Below are positions 11,971 to 20,537 of a DNA stretch of 64,000 bases, piece after piece (position 1 is the stretch's first letter; each line of letters starts with the position of its first letter). This DNA comes from Streptomyces apocyni (lineage in GTDB: Bacteria > Actinomycetota > Actinomycetes > Streptomycetales > Streptomycetaceae), in contig NZ_WHOM01000065.1 of the NCBI RefSeq assembly GCF_009739465.1, positions 494,313 through 558,312 of the forward strand. Direction: 5' to 3'. The notes beneath the pieces were generated by a model. It did not search any database and was not told where the DNA came from. It worked only from the letters and a program-made list of their open reading frames with translations. The position numbers and the translations under genes are program-made.

Positions 11971-12016
11971 TCTGATGTGCTTGATCCGCTGTCGCAACAG
12001 GCCCTGGGAGGCGCCC

Positions 12017-13918
12017 CTAGCCCACCAGGCTGTCCCGCCAGGCGCGGTGGAGCCGCGCGAAGCGGCCCTCGCTCGCGGTGAGTTCGGCCGGGGTTCCGTC
12101 CTCCACCACGCGGCCGTCCGCCATCACCAGGACCCGGTCGGCGATCTCCACCGTGGAGAGCCGGTGGGCGATCACCACCGCCGTGCGCCCATGCAGCACG
12201 GTGTCCATCGCCCGCTGTACGGCCCGCTCACCAGGCACGTCGAGGGAGCTGGTCGCCTCGTCCAGGATGAGTACGGCCGGGTCGGCGAGCAGGGCGCGGG
12301 CGAAGGCGACCAGTTGGCGCTGGCCCGCGGAGATGCGGCCGCCGCGCTTGCGGACATCGGTGTCGTAGCCGTCCGGGAGAGCCGCGATGAAGTCATGCGC
12401 GCCGATCGCCTTCGCGGCGCGCTCGATGTCCTCGCGGCTGGCCTCCGGGCGGCCGATGGCGATGTTCTCGGCGACCGTGCCGGAGAACAGGAACGCCTCC
12501 TGCGTCACCATGACCACCCCGCGCCGCAGTTCGGGCACCGCCAGGTCACGCAGGTCGGTGCCGTCGAGCAGGACCCGGCCGTCGGTCGGGTCGTAGAAGC
12601 GGGCCAGCAGCTTGGCCAGGGTGGACTTGCCCGCGCCGGTGGAGCCGACCACGGCCACTGTCTGACCAGCGGGGATGGTCAGGTCGAAGCGCGGAAGCAC
12701 CTCGCCGCCGGTGCGGTACGAGAACGACACGCCGCTGAACTCGACCGCGCGGCCGGGGTGTTGGGAGGCGAGCGCCGGGAGCTCGCGGGGTGCGGCGGGC
12801 TCGGGGACGGTCGGCGCCTGGGCCAGCAGGCCCGCGATCTTCTCCAGCGACGCGGCTGCCGACTGGTGGGAGTTCAGGAACATCCCAAGCCGGTCGATCG
12901 GGTCGTACAGCCGCCGCAGATAGAGGACGGCGGCGGCGAGCACGCCGAGCGCCAGGGTGTCGTCGGCGACTCGGTAGGCGCCCCAGAGGACCATCCCGGC
13001 GACCGCGGTGTTGGCGACCAGCCGAGAGCCGACCACATAGCGGGCCATCTCCAGCATCGCGTCGCCGTTGGTGTGCTCGTGGGTGCGGTTGAGCCGGTGG
13101 AACTCGGCGTCGTTCGCCCGCTCGCGCCGAAAGGCCCGTACCGGCCGGATGCCGTTCAGGGTCTCGGTGAACTTCACGATGACCGCGGCGATCGCGGTGG
13201 ACCGCTTCCGGTAGACCGCCGCCGCCCGGCGCTGGTAGACGCGTACCAGCAGATACAGCAGGACGAAGGAGCCCACCGCGACGCCGCCGATGCCCAGGTC
13301 AAGCCAGAGCAGCAGGGCCAGGATGTAGGCGGTGGACAGGATGACGGTGATCAGTTCCTGGAGGCCCTCGTCGAGCAGCTCCCGCAGCGACTCGACGTCG
13401 GTGGTGGAGCGGGAGATCAGCCGTCCAGACGTGTAGCGCTCGTGGAAATCGACGGACAGCGCCTGGGCGTGCCGGAAGATCCGGCCGCGCAGATCGAGCA
13501 GGACGTCCTGGTTGACCCGGGCCGCGGACCGGATGAAGCCGTACTGGAGCGCGGCACCGCCCAGCGAGCACAGGGCGTAGCCGACCGCCACGGCGATCAG
13601 CGGCCCGTAGTCGTTCGCGCGGACCGCCGGTACGCCGCGGTCGATGGCGTACGCGACCAGCAGCGGGCCCGCCTGCACGGCCGCCTGCTGAAGCAGCAGC
13701 AGGACGGCGGTGAACGCGACCCGGCCCTTGAGCGGGGCCAGCAGGGAGCGCAGCAGGGCGCCGGTCGCGCCGTCGGGGGCGGGCAGCGTGTCCTGCGAGA
13801 ACGCGTCCTGTTCCTGCGCCTGCTCCCGCGCCTGCCCCTGCGCCTGACCCTTCTCCGGCTCGTGCGGCGGCGGTGGCGGGTCGACGTCCGCGGGCTGGTT
13901 GTCCACCGTGGTCGTCAA
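12017..13918 (-). CDS. ABC exporter half-transporter with the consensus ATPase site
   Basis: Fused membrane and ATPase domains (633 residues), probably a drug/lipid exporter subunit in the plasma membrane. Residues 1-50 are a Pro/Gln/Glu-rich tail (GQAQGQAREQAQEQD). Six membrane segments lie at about 65-330. The ATPase has Walker A VVGSTGAGKST (near 425), Q-loop VMVTQEAFLFSG, signature ISAGQRQL (non-canonical in place of LSGGQ), Walker B with catalytic Glu ILDEATSSLD and H-loop IAHRLST. It overlaps the preceding exporter gene by four bases (ATGA), so the two are coupled and likely form a heterodimer. Substrate unknown. Confidence 0.93.
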   Translation of the reverse strand: MTTTVDNQPADVDPPPPPHEPEKGQAQGQAREQAQEQDAFSQDTLPAPDGATGALLRSLLAPLKGRVAFTAVLLLLQQAAVQAGPLLVAYAIDRGVPAVRANDYGPLIAVAVGYALCSLGGAALQYGFIRSAARVNQDVLLDLRGRIFRHAQALSVDFHERYTSGRLISRSTTDVESLRELLDEGLQELITVILSTAYILALLLWLDLGIGGVAVGSFVLLYLLVRVYQRRAAAVYRKRSTAIAAVIVKFTETLNGIRPVRAFRRERANDAEFHRLNRTHEHTNGDAMLEMARYVVGSRLVANTAVAGMVLWGAYRVADDTLALGVLAAAVLYLRRLYDPIDRLGMFLNSHQSAAASLEKIAGLLAQAPTVPEPAAPRELPALASQHPGRAVEFSGVSFSYRTGGEVLPRFDLTIPAGQTVAVVGSTGAGKSTLAKLLARFYDPTDGRVLLDGTDLRDLAVPELRRGVVMVTQEAFLFSGTVAENIAIGRPEASREDIERAAKAIGAHDFIAALPDGYDTDVRKRGGRISAGQRQLVAFARALLADPAVLILDEATSSLDVPGERAVQRAMDTVLHGRTAVVIAHRLSTVEIADRVLVMADGRVVEDGTPAELTASEGRFARLHRAWRDSLVG

Positions 13919-15723
13919 CGGGCCTCCTCAGGGATCGGGGCGCCCGACATCAGCCAGGCGTACTCGGCGTTGGTACGGAGCAGTTCCTGATGGGTGCCGA
14001 CGGCGGCGATCCGGCCGCCGGACAGCAGCGCGACGCGGTCGGCGAGCAGCACCGTCGACGGGCGGTGCGCCACGACCAGGGCGGTGGTGTCCGCGAGAAC
14101 CCGCCGCAGCGCCGCCTCGACCAAAGCCTCGGTGTGGACGTCGAGCGCCGACAGCGGATCGTCCAGTACGAGAAAGCGCGGGCGACCCACCACGGCCCTG
14201 GCCAGGGCGAGCCGCTGGCGCTGCCCACCGGACAGGCTCAGGCCCTGCTCGCCCACCTGGGTCGCGGTGCCGTGCGGCAGCGCGTGCGCGAAGTCGGCCT
14301 GAGCGACGTCCAGGGCGCGGCACAGCTCCGCGTCCCCGGCCTTCGGGTCGGCGCCCATCAGGACGTTGTCGCCGACAGTGGCGGAGAACAGCGTCGGCTC
14401 CTCGAAGGCGACGGCCACCAGCTCGCGCAGCCGCTCCCGGGGCATCTCGGTGATGTCCTGGCCGTCGAGCGTGATCCTGCCGCCCGTCACCTCGTGCAGG
14501 CGCGGGACCAGCGCGGTGAGCGTGGTCTTTCCGCTGCCGGTCGCGCCGACCAGCGCCAGCGTCTCGCCGGGCCTGATGCGCAGGTCGATCCTGTCCAGGG
14601 TGGGGGCCGCGTCAGCGGGGGCGTCGGGGTAGCGGAACCGCACGCCGTGGAACTGGAGCCCAGCCGAGCCTGCCGGGCGGCCGGGTATCCGCTCGCCCGC
14701 AGGGCGATCCGACGCGGACTCCGGCTCCGCGTCCAGTACTTCGAAGTACCGATCCGTCGCCGTAGCCGCCTCCTGGCTCATGGCCAGCAGGAAGCCGATC
14801 GACTCCACCGGCCAGCGCAGCGCCAGCGCCGTCGACAGAAAGGCGACCAGCGTGCCCGCCGACAGCGTCCCGTCCGCCACCTGCACCGTGCCGAGCACCA
14901 GGGCGGCGCCGACGGCCAGTTCGGGCAGCAGCACGATGGCCGCCCAGATCCCGGCGAGCAGCCGGGCCTTGTGCAGCTCCGTGCCGCGCAGGGTGTGGGA
15001 CAGCTCCCTGAAGGCCCGCGCCTGCGCGCGGTGGCGGCCGAAGCCCTTGATGATCCGGACCCCGAGCACGCTCTCCTCGACGACCGTGGTGAGGTCCCCG
15101 ACCTGGTCCTGCGCGCGCCGCGCGGCGTGCGAATAGCGCTGCTCGAAGATCGAGCAGATGACCACCAGCGGAATCACCGGACCGAGGATCACCAGCCCGA
15201 GCGTCCACTCCTGAGCCAGCAAAATGATCACGCCAACCAGGATCGTCACGCCGTTGACCAGCAAGAACGTCAACGGAAAGGCGAGGAACATCCGCAGCAG
15301 CATCAGATCCGTGGTGCCCCGGGACAGCAGCTGCCCGGACGCCCACCGGTCATGGAACGCCACCGGAAGGCGCTGCAGATGCCGGAACAGATCGGCCCGC
15401 ATCGCGGCCTCGACCCCGGCCAGCGGACGCGCCACCAACCACCGCCGAAACCCGAACAGCAGCGCCTCGCCCACACCGATCACCAGCAGGAGCAGCGCAC
15501 CCAGCCACACCCCACCCGGATCACCCGCGGCCACCGGCCCGTCCACGATCCACTTGAGCACCAGCGGGATGACCAGCGCCACACACGAGGCGACGATCGC
15601 CACCACTGCCGCGACGGACAGCCGCGCCCGCACCGGCCGCACGTACGGCCACAGACGCAGCAGGGAACGTACGGCGGATCGGTCCTTGGGGGGCGCGGCT
15701 TCGGGCGCGTGGTCAGCGGACAT
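13915..15723 (-). CDS. ABC exporter half-transporter with degenerate Walker B
   Basis: First gene of the exporter pair, 602 residues, with a membrane domain at about 20-320 and an ATPase domain with Walker A LVGATGSGKTT (near 394), Q-loop VAFEEPTLFS, canonical signature LSGGQRQRLALARA (near 497) and Walker B LVLDDPLSALD, where Asp replaces the catalytic Glu. Heterodimeric exporters of the TM287/288 or BmrCD kind pair such a degenerate subunit with a consensus partner, as encoded by the next gene. ATG start at 15723. The exported substrate cannot be read from the sequence. Confidence 0.93.
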   Translation of the reverse strand: MSADHAPEAAPPKDRSAVRSLLRLWPYVRPVRARLSVAAVVAIVASCVALVIPLVLKWIVDGPVAAGDPGGVWLGALLLLVIGVGEALLFGFRRWLVARPLAGVEAAMRADLFRHLQRLPVAFHDRWASGQLLSRGTTDLMLLRMFLAFPLTFLLVNGVTILVGVIILLAQEWTLGLVILGPVIPLVVICSIFEQRYSHAARRAQDQVGDLTTVVEESVLGVRIIKGFGRHRAQARAFRELSHTLRGTELHKARLLAGIWAAIVLLPELAVGAALVLGTVQVADGTLSAGTLVAFLSTALALRWPVESIGFLLAMSQEAATATDRYFEVLDAEPESASDRPAGERIPGRPAGSAGLQFHGVRFRYPDAPADAAPTLDRIDLRIRPGETLALVGATGSGKTTLTALVPRLHEVTGGRITLDGQDITEMPRERLRELVAVAFEEPTLFSATVGDNVLMGADPKAGDAELCRALDVAQADFAHALPHGTATQVGEQGLSLSGGQRQRLALARAVVGRPRFLVLDDPLSALDVHTEALVEAALRRVLADTTALVVAHRPSTVLLADRVALLSGGRIAAVGTHQELLRTNAEYAWLMSGAPIPEEAR

Positions 15724-15761
15724 CAGGAGCGAGCCTAGGGTTCACCACTGACAGCCCCCAA

Positions 15762-15776
15762 CGGGTTTTTCACCCG
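15762..15776 (-). terminator. Weak hairpin after the AMIN-like gene
   Basis: A 5-bp stem CGGGT/ACCCG closing a TTTTC loop, 47 bases beyond the stop of the AMIN-like gene in its direction of transcription. Short, so only a tentative terminator; the remaining spacer shows nothing else. Confidence 0.3.
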
Positions 15777-15822
15777 CCGTCCAAGATCGGCTCGTGATCG
15801 CTGACCTGGAGAAGAACCAGTC

Positions 15823-16407
15823 CTAGCTCGTCCAGCTGTGGGCCACGTCGACCACGACCCGGTCGTTCAACTGGAACACGCGGTACGGCAGTCGGGCGCG
15901 GACGCCGAGACCGACCTGGGTCTGGCCCTCGAAGGTGCCGCCGTACCGGGTGTCCCGGAAGGTGCTGTACCCGCTGATGTTCACGTCGGGCAGCGGCTCG
16001 CCCACCTTGCCCGGGTAGGTCTGCTCGCCCGCCTCCAGATCGTAGCTCCACGCGCCGACGTGGATGTCGAGTATCGCCCCACCCGCGACCGGTATGTGCT
16101 GGCCCGCGGGGTCCGTGTAGAACTGGTCCACGTACTGGACGTAGTAGCCGATCTCGTTGCCGCCGCCGGGCACGTCGAACACCATGCGGTCGAAGCACTC
16201 GTGCTTTCCGGTTCTGATGTTCTTCAGGTGCTCGGCGCCCGTGAAGGTACCGCTCTTGGTGCCGCTGCCCCAGCCCGTCGGGCAGACAGTCGCTGCCGCC
16301 GCTCGCGAGCCCTCCGCTGGGGCCGCGCCCGCGGTGCCCGCCGCCATCCCCAGCGTGGCACCCGCGAGCACGAGTACCGCCGCTACCGCTCCAGTCCGTC
16401 GCATCAT
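15823..16407 (-). CDS. Secreted AMIN-like domain protein
   Basis: 194 residues: a Sec signal peptide (MRRTGAVAAVLVLAGATLGMA, cleavage near AGAAPA at about 30) and a single mature beta-rich domain. The pattern CFDRMVFDVPGG, GYYVQYVDQFYTDPAGQ, VAGGAILDIHVGAWS is that of the actinobacterial AMIN-like family, whose relatives bind cell-wall material; function is otherwise unknown. Two mature cysteines could form a disulfide. Start is the first or second ATG (16407 or 16404), with AAGGGG just upstream. It follows the M4 protease on the same strand but is separated by a strong hairpin, so it is probably its own unit. Confidence 0.75.
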   Translation of the reverse strand: MMRRTGAVAAVLVLAGATLGMAAGTAGAAPAEGSRAAAATVCPTGWGSGTKSGTFTGAEHLKNIRTGKHECFDRMVFDVPGGGNEIGYYVQYVDQFYTDPAGQHIPVAGGAILDIHVGAWSYDLEAGEQTYPGKVGEPLPDVNISGYSTFRDTRYGGTFEGQTQVGLGVRARLPYRVFQLNDRVVVDVAHSWTS

Positions 16408-16550
16408 GTCCCCTTGGGTCGCATCGGGTGTCGTGTCACTCCGCTGCTTAGTGAGACAGCCCGGCGGCTGGAAGGTTGTACACCAGACGGGAGCAAACAG
16501 GGAATCTCGCCAGATGCCTCAACCGCCAGCCCGCGTCCGGCTGGTGTCAC

Positions 16551-16587
16551 GCGTCCGTGCCCCTGGCAACGCCAGGGGCACGGACGC
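16551..16587 (-). terminator. Strong hairpin after the M4 metalloprotease gene
   Basis: A perfect 17-bp stem (16551-16567 with 16571-16587) closed by an AAC triloop, 48 bases beyond the protease stop codon. No T-run follows on the transcribed strand. This is the clearest terminator-like structure in the window. Confidence 0.85.
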
Positions 16588-16613
16588 GGCATTCTCGGCC
16601 GATCATTTTCTGA

Positions 16614-16653
16614 TCAGAAGGTGAGCTTCCAGATTCAGAAGGTGAGCTTCCAG
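16614..16653. repeat. In-frame 21-bp duplication across the metalloprotease stop codon
   Basis: The 19-mer beginning TCAGAAGGTGAGC occurs at 16614-16632 and 16635-16653. Read on the minus strand it duplicates the last codons Trp-Lys-Leu-Thr-Phe-stop with a period of 21, so a second WKLTF-stop follows the first in the same frame. Confidence 0.95.
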
Positions 16654-18686
16654 CTGTTGATGTAGCCGGTGTCCCAGCGGGCCACGTCCTGCACCCGCAG
16701 CTTCCAGGTCCCCGCGGCCGTCTCCGACGACGCGTTGACCGTGTAGGTCTCCTTGACGTCGTCCGCCGAGTCACCGCCACTGGCGTTCTTCAGGCGGTAC
16801 GCCGTGCCGTCCGGGGCGATCAGGTCGATGACCAGGTCACCGCGCCAGGTGTGCTCGATGTCCACGCCCACCTTCAGGGCGCTCGGCGCGTTGCCGTCCC
16901 GGTCGACGGTGATCGACGAGGTGACGGCTGAGCCGTAGTCCGGGATCTGGACGTCGGTGCCGTTCTCGTACGTGTCACCGGGCTCGCCCGGACCACCGTC
17001 GTCGGGCCGCTCGCCGACGTTGACTCCGGCCCACGCGTGCTGGACCGCCTTGTACTCGTCGCTGTCGCCGCCGTACAGGTCGGCGGTCACCTCAAGGGTG
17101 CCGGTGCGCGCGCCGGCGTAGTTGGTCGTGGTGCCCCACTTGGTGCTGAGCGCCTTGTACCAGATCAGCGCGGCCTTCTCGCGGCCGATGCCGGTCACCG
17201 GAAGCCCGTCGGAGGTCGGCGAGTCGTAGTCGACCCCGTTGACGGTCTTCTTGCCGCTGCCCTCGGAGAGCAGGTAGAAGAAGTGGTTCGCCGGGCCCGA
17301 CGAGTAGTGGACGTCGACATTGCCGATGCCCGAGTACCAGTAGTCCTTGGAGTTGCCGTCCCGGCTGGGCTTGTCCATGTAGCGCAGCGGGGTGCCGTTG
17401 CCACGGATGTCGATCTTCTCGCCGACGAGGTAGTCGCCGAGGTCCTTCGAGTTGTTCGCGGCGAACTCGACGGCGGCGGCCATGATGTCGCTGGTGGCCT
17501 CGTTCAGGCCGCCGGACTCGCCGCTGTAGCGCAGACCGGCGGTGGATGAGGTGAGCCCGTGGGTCATCTCGTGCGCGGCCACGTCGATCGAGGTCAGCGG
17601 CTTGGCGTTGCCGTCACCGTCGCCGTACGTCATGCAGAAGCAGCTGTCCTGCCAGAAGGCGTTGACGTAGTTGTTGCCGTAGTGGACGCGCGAGTACGCG
17701 CCGACGCCGTCGCCACGGATGCCGTCACGGCCGAACGCGGACTTGTAGTAGTCCCAGGTGAGCGCCGCGCCGTAGTGGGCGTCAGCGCCGGCCGTCTCCA
17801 GGTTCTGCGGAGTGCCGTTGCCCCAGACGTCGTCCGGTCCCGAGAAGAGCGTGCCCTGGCCGGACGTGCCGCGGTTCAGGTTGTACGTACGGTGGTTGCC
17901 GCGGTTGGTGTCGGACAGCGTGTAGTTGCTGCCGGACCGCGCCGTGCCGAGCTCGACGTCGCCGCTGTACTGCGTGTGCCCGTCGCCGTTGTGGACGGCC
18001 TGCCACTCGTACAGCTTCGCGCCGGAGGCGGCGTCCGTGACGACATGCAGCTCGTTCGGGGTGCCGTCCTTCTGGAGCCCGCCGACGACCGTCTCGTACG
18101 CGAGGGTCGGCTCGCCGTCGGCCATCCAGACGACCTTGCGCGGGGCCTGTTCGGCGGCGGGCTTCTTGGCGCCCTCGGCCTTCGCCGCGCCCAGCGCCTG
18201 CTTCTCGGCGGTGGACGCCGCGATCTTGGCGCTGGTGGCGATGCCCTTCAGCTTCGCCGTGGACGCCTTGGAGACGGACTCCGCCTCGCCGGACTTGTCC
18301 TGACTGACGATCAGGTCACCGCCGAGCACCGGGAGTCCGCCGTAGGTGCGTTCGTAGCGGGTGTGCGTGGTGCCGTCCCGGTCCTGGACGACGTCGCGGA
18401 CGACGAGCTTCTCCTTCTTGCCGAGGCCGAGCTCCTTGGCGGTCTCCGCCTTGGACGCGTCGGCCTCGCGTATCAGCGCGGTGCGCTGGGCGGGCGAGAG
18501 TTTGGCTGGCAGGGCGCCGGGGTCGGCTCCCTTGTCCGCGGCGGCGGGTGCGGCCGCCTGGGGGGTTGAGGCGCCCGCGACGGAGGTCTGGATGCCTACG
18601 GCGAGCAGGGCAGTGGCGGCGATGAGAGCGCCGGTAGCTTTGGCGCGGGTGTGGGAGGTGCGTCTGCCTGAGAGTGATCTCAACAC
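16635..18686 (-). CDS. Secreted M4 (thermolysin-type) zinc metalloprotease with P-domain
   Basis: Extracellular neutral protease, 683 residues. Order: Sec signal peptide (about 1-40), propeptide with FTP/PepSY-like parts (40-220; VVRDVVQDRDGTTHTRYER, GGLPVLGGDLIV), M4 catalytic domain with HEMTHGLT (zinc ligands and Glu, near 374) and GGLNEATSDIMA (third zinc ligand Glu, near 395), and the catalytic His region DVHYSSGPANHFFY. A short GDDGGPGEPGD linker leads to a C-terminal P/Homo B domain (about 570-683; DIEHTWRGDLVIDLIAPDGT) ending in SWKLTF. GTG start with AGGAG close upstream; the next TTG codon is an alternative. A duplicated stop region and a strong hairpin follow it. Confidence 0.95.
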   Translation of the reverse strand: MLRSLSGRRTSHTRAKATGALIAATALLAVGIQTSVAGASTPQAAAPAAADKGADPGALPAKLSPAQRTALIREADASKAETAKELGLGKKEKLVVRDVVQDRDGTTHTRYERTYGGLPVLGGDLIVSQDKSGEAESVSKASTAKLKGIATSAKIAASTAEKQALGAAKAEGAKKPAAEQAPRKVVWMADGEPTLAYETVVGGLQKDGTPNELHVVTDAASGAKLYEWQAVHNGDGHTQYSGDVELGTARSGSNYTLSDTNRGNHRTYNLNRGTSGQGTLFSGPDDVWGNGTPQNLETAGADAHYGAALTWDYYKSAFGRDGIRGDGVGAYSRVHYGNNYVNAFWQDSCFCMTYGDGDGNAKPLTSIDVAAHEMTHGLTSSTAGLRYSGESGGLNEATSDIMAAAVEFAANNSKDLGDYLVGEKIDIRGNGTPLRYMDKPSRDGNSKDYWYSGIGNVDVHYSSGPANHFFYLLSEGSGKKTVNGVDYDSPTSDGLPVTGIGREKAALIWYKALSTKWGTTTNYAGARTGTLEVTADLYGGDSDEYKAVQHAWAGVNVGERPDDGGPGEPGDTYENGTDVQIPDYGSAVTSSITVDRDGNAPSALKVGVDIEHTWRGDLVIDLIAPDGTAYRLKNASGGDSADDVKETYTVNASSETAAGTWKLRVQDVARWDTGYINSWKLTF

Positions 18687-18926
18687 TGACTCCTGTACGT
18701 GTGATGGAGCTCAGAGAACCGCGCACGGAACGTGGGGGGTGCCGCGCGCCCGATCCTCGGAAGAGTGACAGCAGACCCCTATGCGTGTCAGGGGCGCGTC
18801 AACATGTTGGCTCAAAACGCACGCTGAACGGTTAACGACGTTCGTTATCCGGTCAGTTGGCGTGTCTGTGCCAGGCGTACGTGTGGCGGGTGTAGTGCGG
18901 CAGGTACGCGCACCCGGCGTACGCGT
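18687..18926 (-). promoter_or_regulatory. Upstream region of the metalloprotease gene
   Basis: About 240 bases without a gene. It contains a perfect 10-base palindrome CAACATGTTG (18800-18809) and an inverted repeat AACGA-CGT-TCGTT (18834-18846), the only AT-containing symmetric elements here. Either could be an operator for the protease promoter, which must read leftwards from this segment. No convincing -35/-10 pair could be fixed. Confidence 0.4.
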
Positions 18927-18960
18927 ACGGGGCCGCGCACCCCCCGATGCGCGGCCCCGT
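18927..18960 (-). terminator. Hairpin terminator of the S1 protease gene
   Basis: A perfect 13-bp stem (18927-18939 with 18948-18960, arms ACGGGGCCGCGCA/TGCGCGGCCCCGT) with an 8-base loop, 55 bases beyond the protease stop on its strand. Confidence 0.8.
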
Positions 18961-19015
18961 CGACGCCTCAGCGCCTCGGCGCTTCAGCCCCTCAGTGCCT
19001 CAACGGCCCGTCAGC

Positions 19016-20425
19016 TCACAGCCGCTGCCAGAGCGCCGGGGTCCTCGGCGGCTCCCAGCCGGTCTGCGCCTGGTGCCCCTGGATGCAGCGGTACGTGGCG
19101 TTGCCGTACGTGACCTGGTCGCCCGGCGTGTAGACGGTGCCCGCGGACCAGCTGCCGCCGGGCTCACCCGGGTCGCCCGGGTCACCGGGGTCGCCCGACG
19201 TGGTCTTCAGCGTCAGCCCGTACTGCTGGAGGATCGGGTTCACCGGCTGGTGGAACGTCGTACCCCCGCTGCGGCAGTTGCCCGAGCCGCCCGAGGTGAC
19301 GCCCTGCGCCTGGGTGCCCGATATGTAGGAGCCGCCCGAGTCGCCCGGCTCCGCGCAGACCGAGGTCCGGGTCACCCCGGAGATGGTGCCCTCGGGGTAG
19401 GTGACACTGGTGTTGTGCTGCTGGATGGTGCCGCAGTGCCATCCGGTGGTCGACCCTGAACGGCAGATCGACGCGCCTACCGGAGACTGCGTGGAACCCT
19501 CGACCGGCATCAGGCGGCCGCCGGAGCCACGGACGTACGGGGTCGCGGTCCAGCTGGAGTTGGTGAGCACCCAGGCCATATCGCGACCGGGGAAGATGGA
19601 CCCCTGGAAGGACCCCTGCGCCGCCTGGTTGCTGCCCCGGGTCGTCGTGCCCGCGCGCCCGCAGTGCCCGGCCGTGACAAAGCCCTGCTGGCTGCCCCGG
19701 GTGATGGAGAAGCCCACGGAGCAACGGCCGCCGCTGCCCATGTAGTACGCGTCACCGCCCACGATGTCGTAGAGCGGGCGCGGGCGTTCGGCGGTCTTCT
19801 CGACCCGTACGAGCGCCGCGTCGACGCCCGCCGCGGCGACCAGCTTCTTGGCCGCCGACGCCTTGACCGCCTGGACGACGACGCTGTTCGATGCGAGGTC
19901 GACGAACCAGACGGGGGCGTCCTGGGCGACGGACTTGTTGGCGGCCTTCTTCGCGGCCCGGTCCAACTCCGCCTTGGCCGCGTCGAGTTCCGAGGTCGAG
20001 TGCCGTACGAGCTTGGCCCGCGCGCCCTTGGCCTCGATCGCCTTGACGTCCGAGGCGTCGGTGGTGGCCACGGTGAGTCGCGCGGAGTCGGCGCCCTGAA
20101 CCCAGGCGCCCGCGAAGTCGGCGCCCAGGGTGCTCCGCAGCGCACCCGCGACGGCGCCCGCCTCGGCCTCGTTGACCAGGCGCTGCTTGGCCTGGGTGGC
20201 GGTGAGGCCCAGGTCGCGCTGCATGGCCTTGAGGAGACCGGGGGAGGCCTCGGTCACGGCGGCTGTCTCCGCGGCGGACAGGGTCGCGGACTGGGTGGCG
20301 GAGTGTGTGGGGGGTTCCGGGGCGGCCGTCTTGGCCATCGCCGTGCCAGGCAACGCGGTCAGCGCGAGCGCGCCGACCGCGGCCAGTGCGGCGGCTGCCG
20401 CGCCCTTGGCGTTTCTGTGGAGCAT
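19016..20425 (-). CDS. Secreted S1 (streptogrisin-type) serine protease with chitin-binding tail
   Basis: Extracellular chymotrypsin-fold endopeptidase, 469 residues. Signal peptide 1-32 (ALTALPGTAMAKTA), alpha-lytic-type pro-region (about 45-215), then the mature enzyme from near YDIVGGDAYYMG with His in TAGHCG (about 253), Asp in GRDMAWV (about 279) and Ser in GDSGGSY (about 360). Six cysteines pair as in streptogrisins. A collagen-like linker GDPGDPGDPGEPGG joins a C-terminal CBM5/12-type domain (SAGTVYTPGDQVTYGNATYR, ending ALWQRL), as in chitin-binding streptogrisin C. ATG start; its terminator is the hairpin at 18927-18960. Confidence 0.95.
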   Translation of the reverse strand: MLHRNAKGAAAAALAAVGALALTALPGTAMAKTAAPEPPTHSATQSATLSAAETAAVTEASPGLLKAMQRDLGLTATQAKQRLVNEAEAGAVAGALRSTLGADFAGAWVQGADSARLTVATTDASDVKAIEAKGARAKLVRHSTSELDAAKAELDRAAKKAANKSVAQDAPVWFVDLASNSVVVQAVKASAAKKLVAAAGVDAALVRVEKTAERPRPLYDIVGGDAYYMGSGGRCSVGFSITRGSQQGFVTAGHCGRAGTTTRGSNQAAQGSFQGSIFPGRDMAWVLTNSSWTATPYVRGSGGRLMPVEGSTQSPVGASICRSGSTTGWHCGTIQQHNTSVTYPEGTISGVTRTSVCAEPGDSGGSYISGTQAQGVTSGGSGNCRSGGTTFHQPVNPILQQYGLTLKTTSGDPGDPGDPGEPGGSWSAGTVYTPGDQVTYGNATYRCIQGHQAQTGWEPPRTPALWQRL

Positions 20426-20537
20426 GGGGGAGGTCTCCTCGGTTTCGATGCGGAGTGCGATGCGAACGTTGATGCGGAGTTCGCGGGGAGGTGGAGTCGC
20501 CGAAACCGTAGAACCGTGAACTTCTCTTCAGAAGCTG

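Noticed and set aside
10532..13990. Open frame of 1152 codons on the plus strand
   Set aside because: Antisense to glgP and an exporter gene and crosses the terminator hairpin at 11925-11970; no recognisable motif.
13873..15738. Open frame of 621 codons on the plus strand, Gln/Arg/His-rich
   Set aside because: Antisense to the first exporter gene; low-complexity composition typical of a shadow frame.
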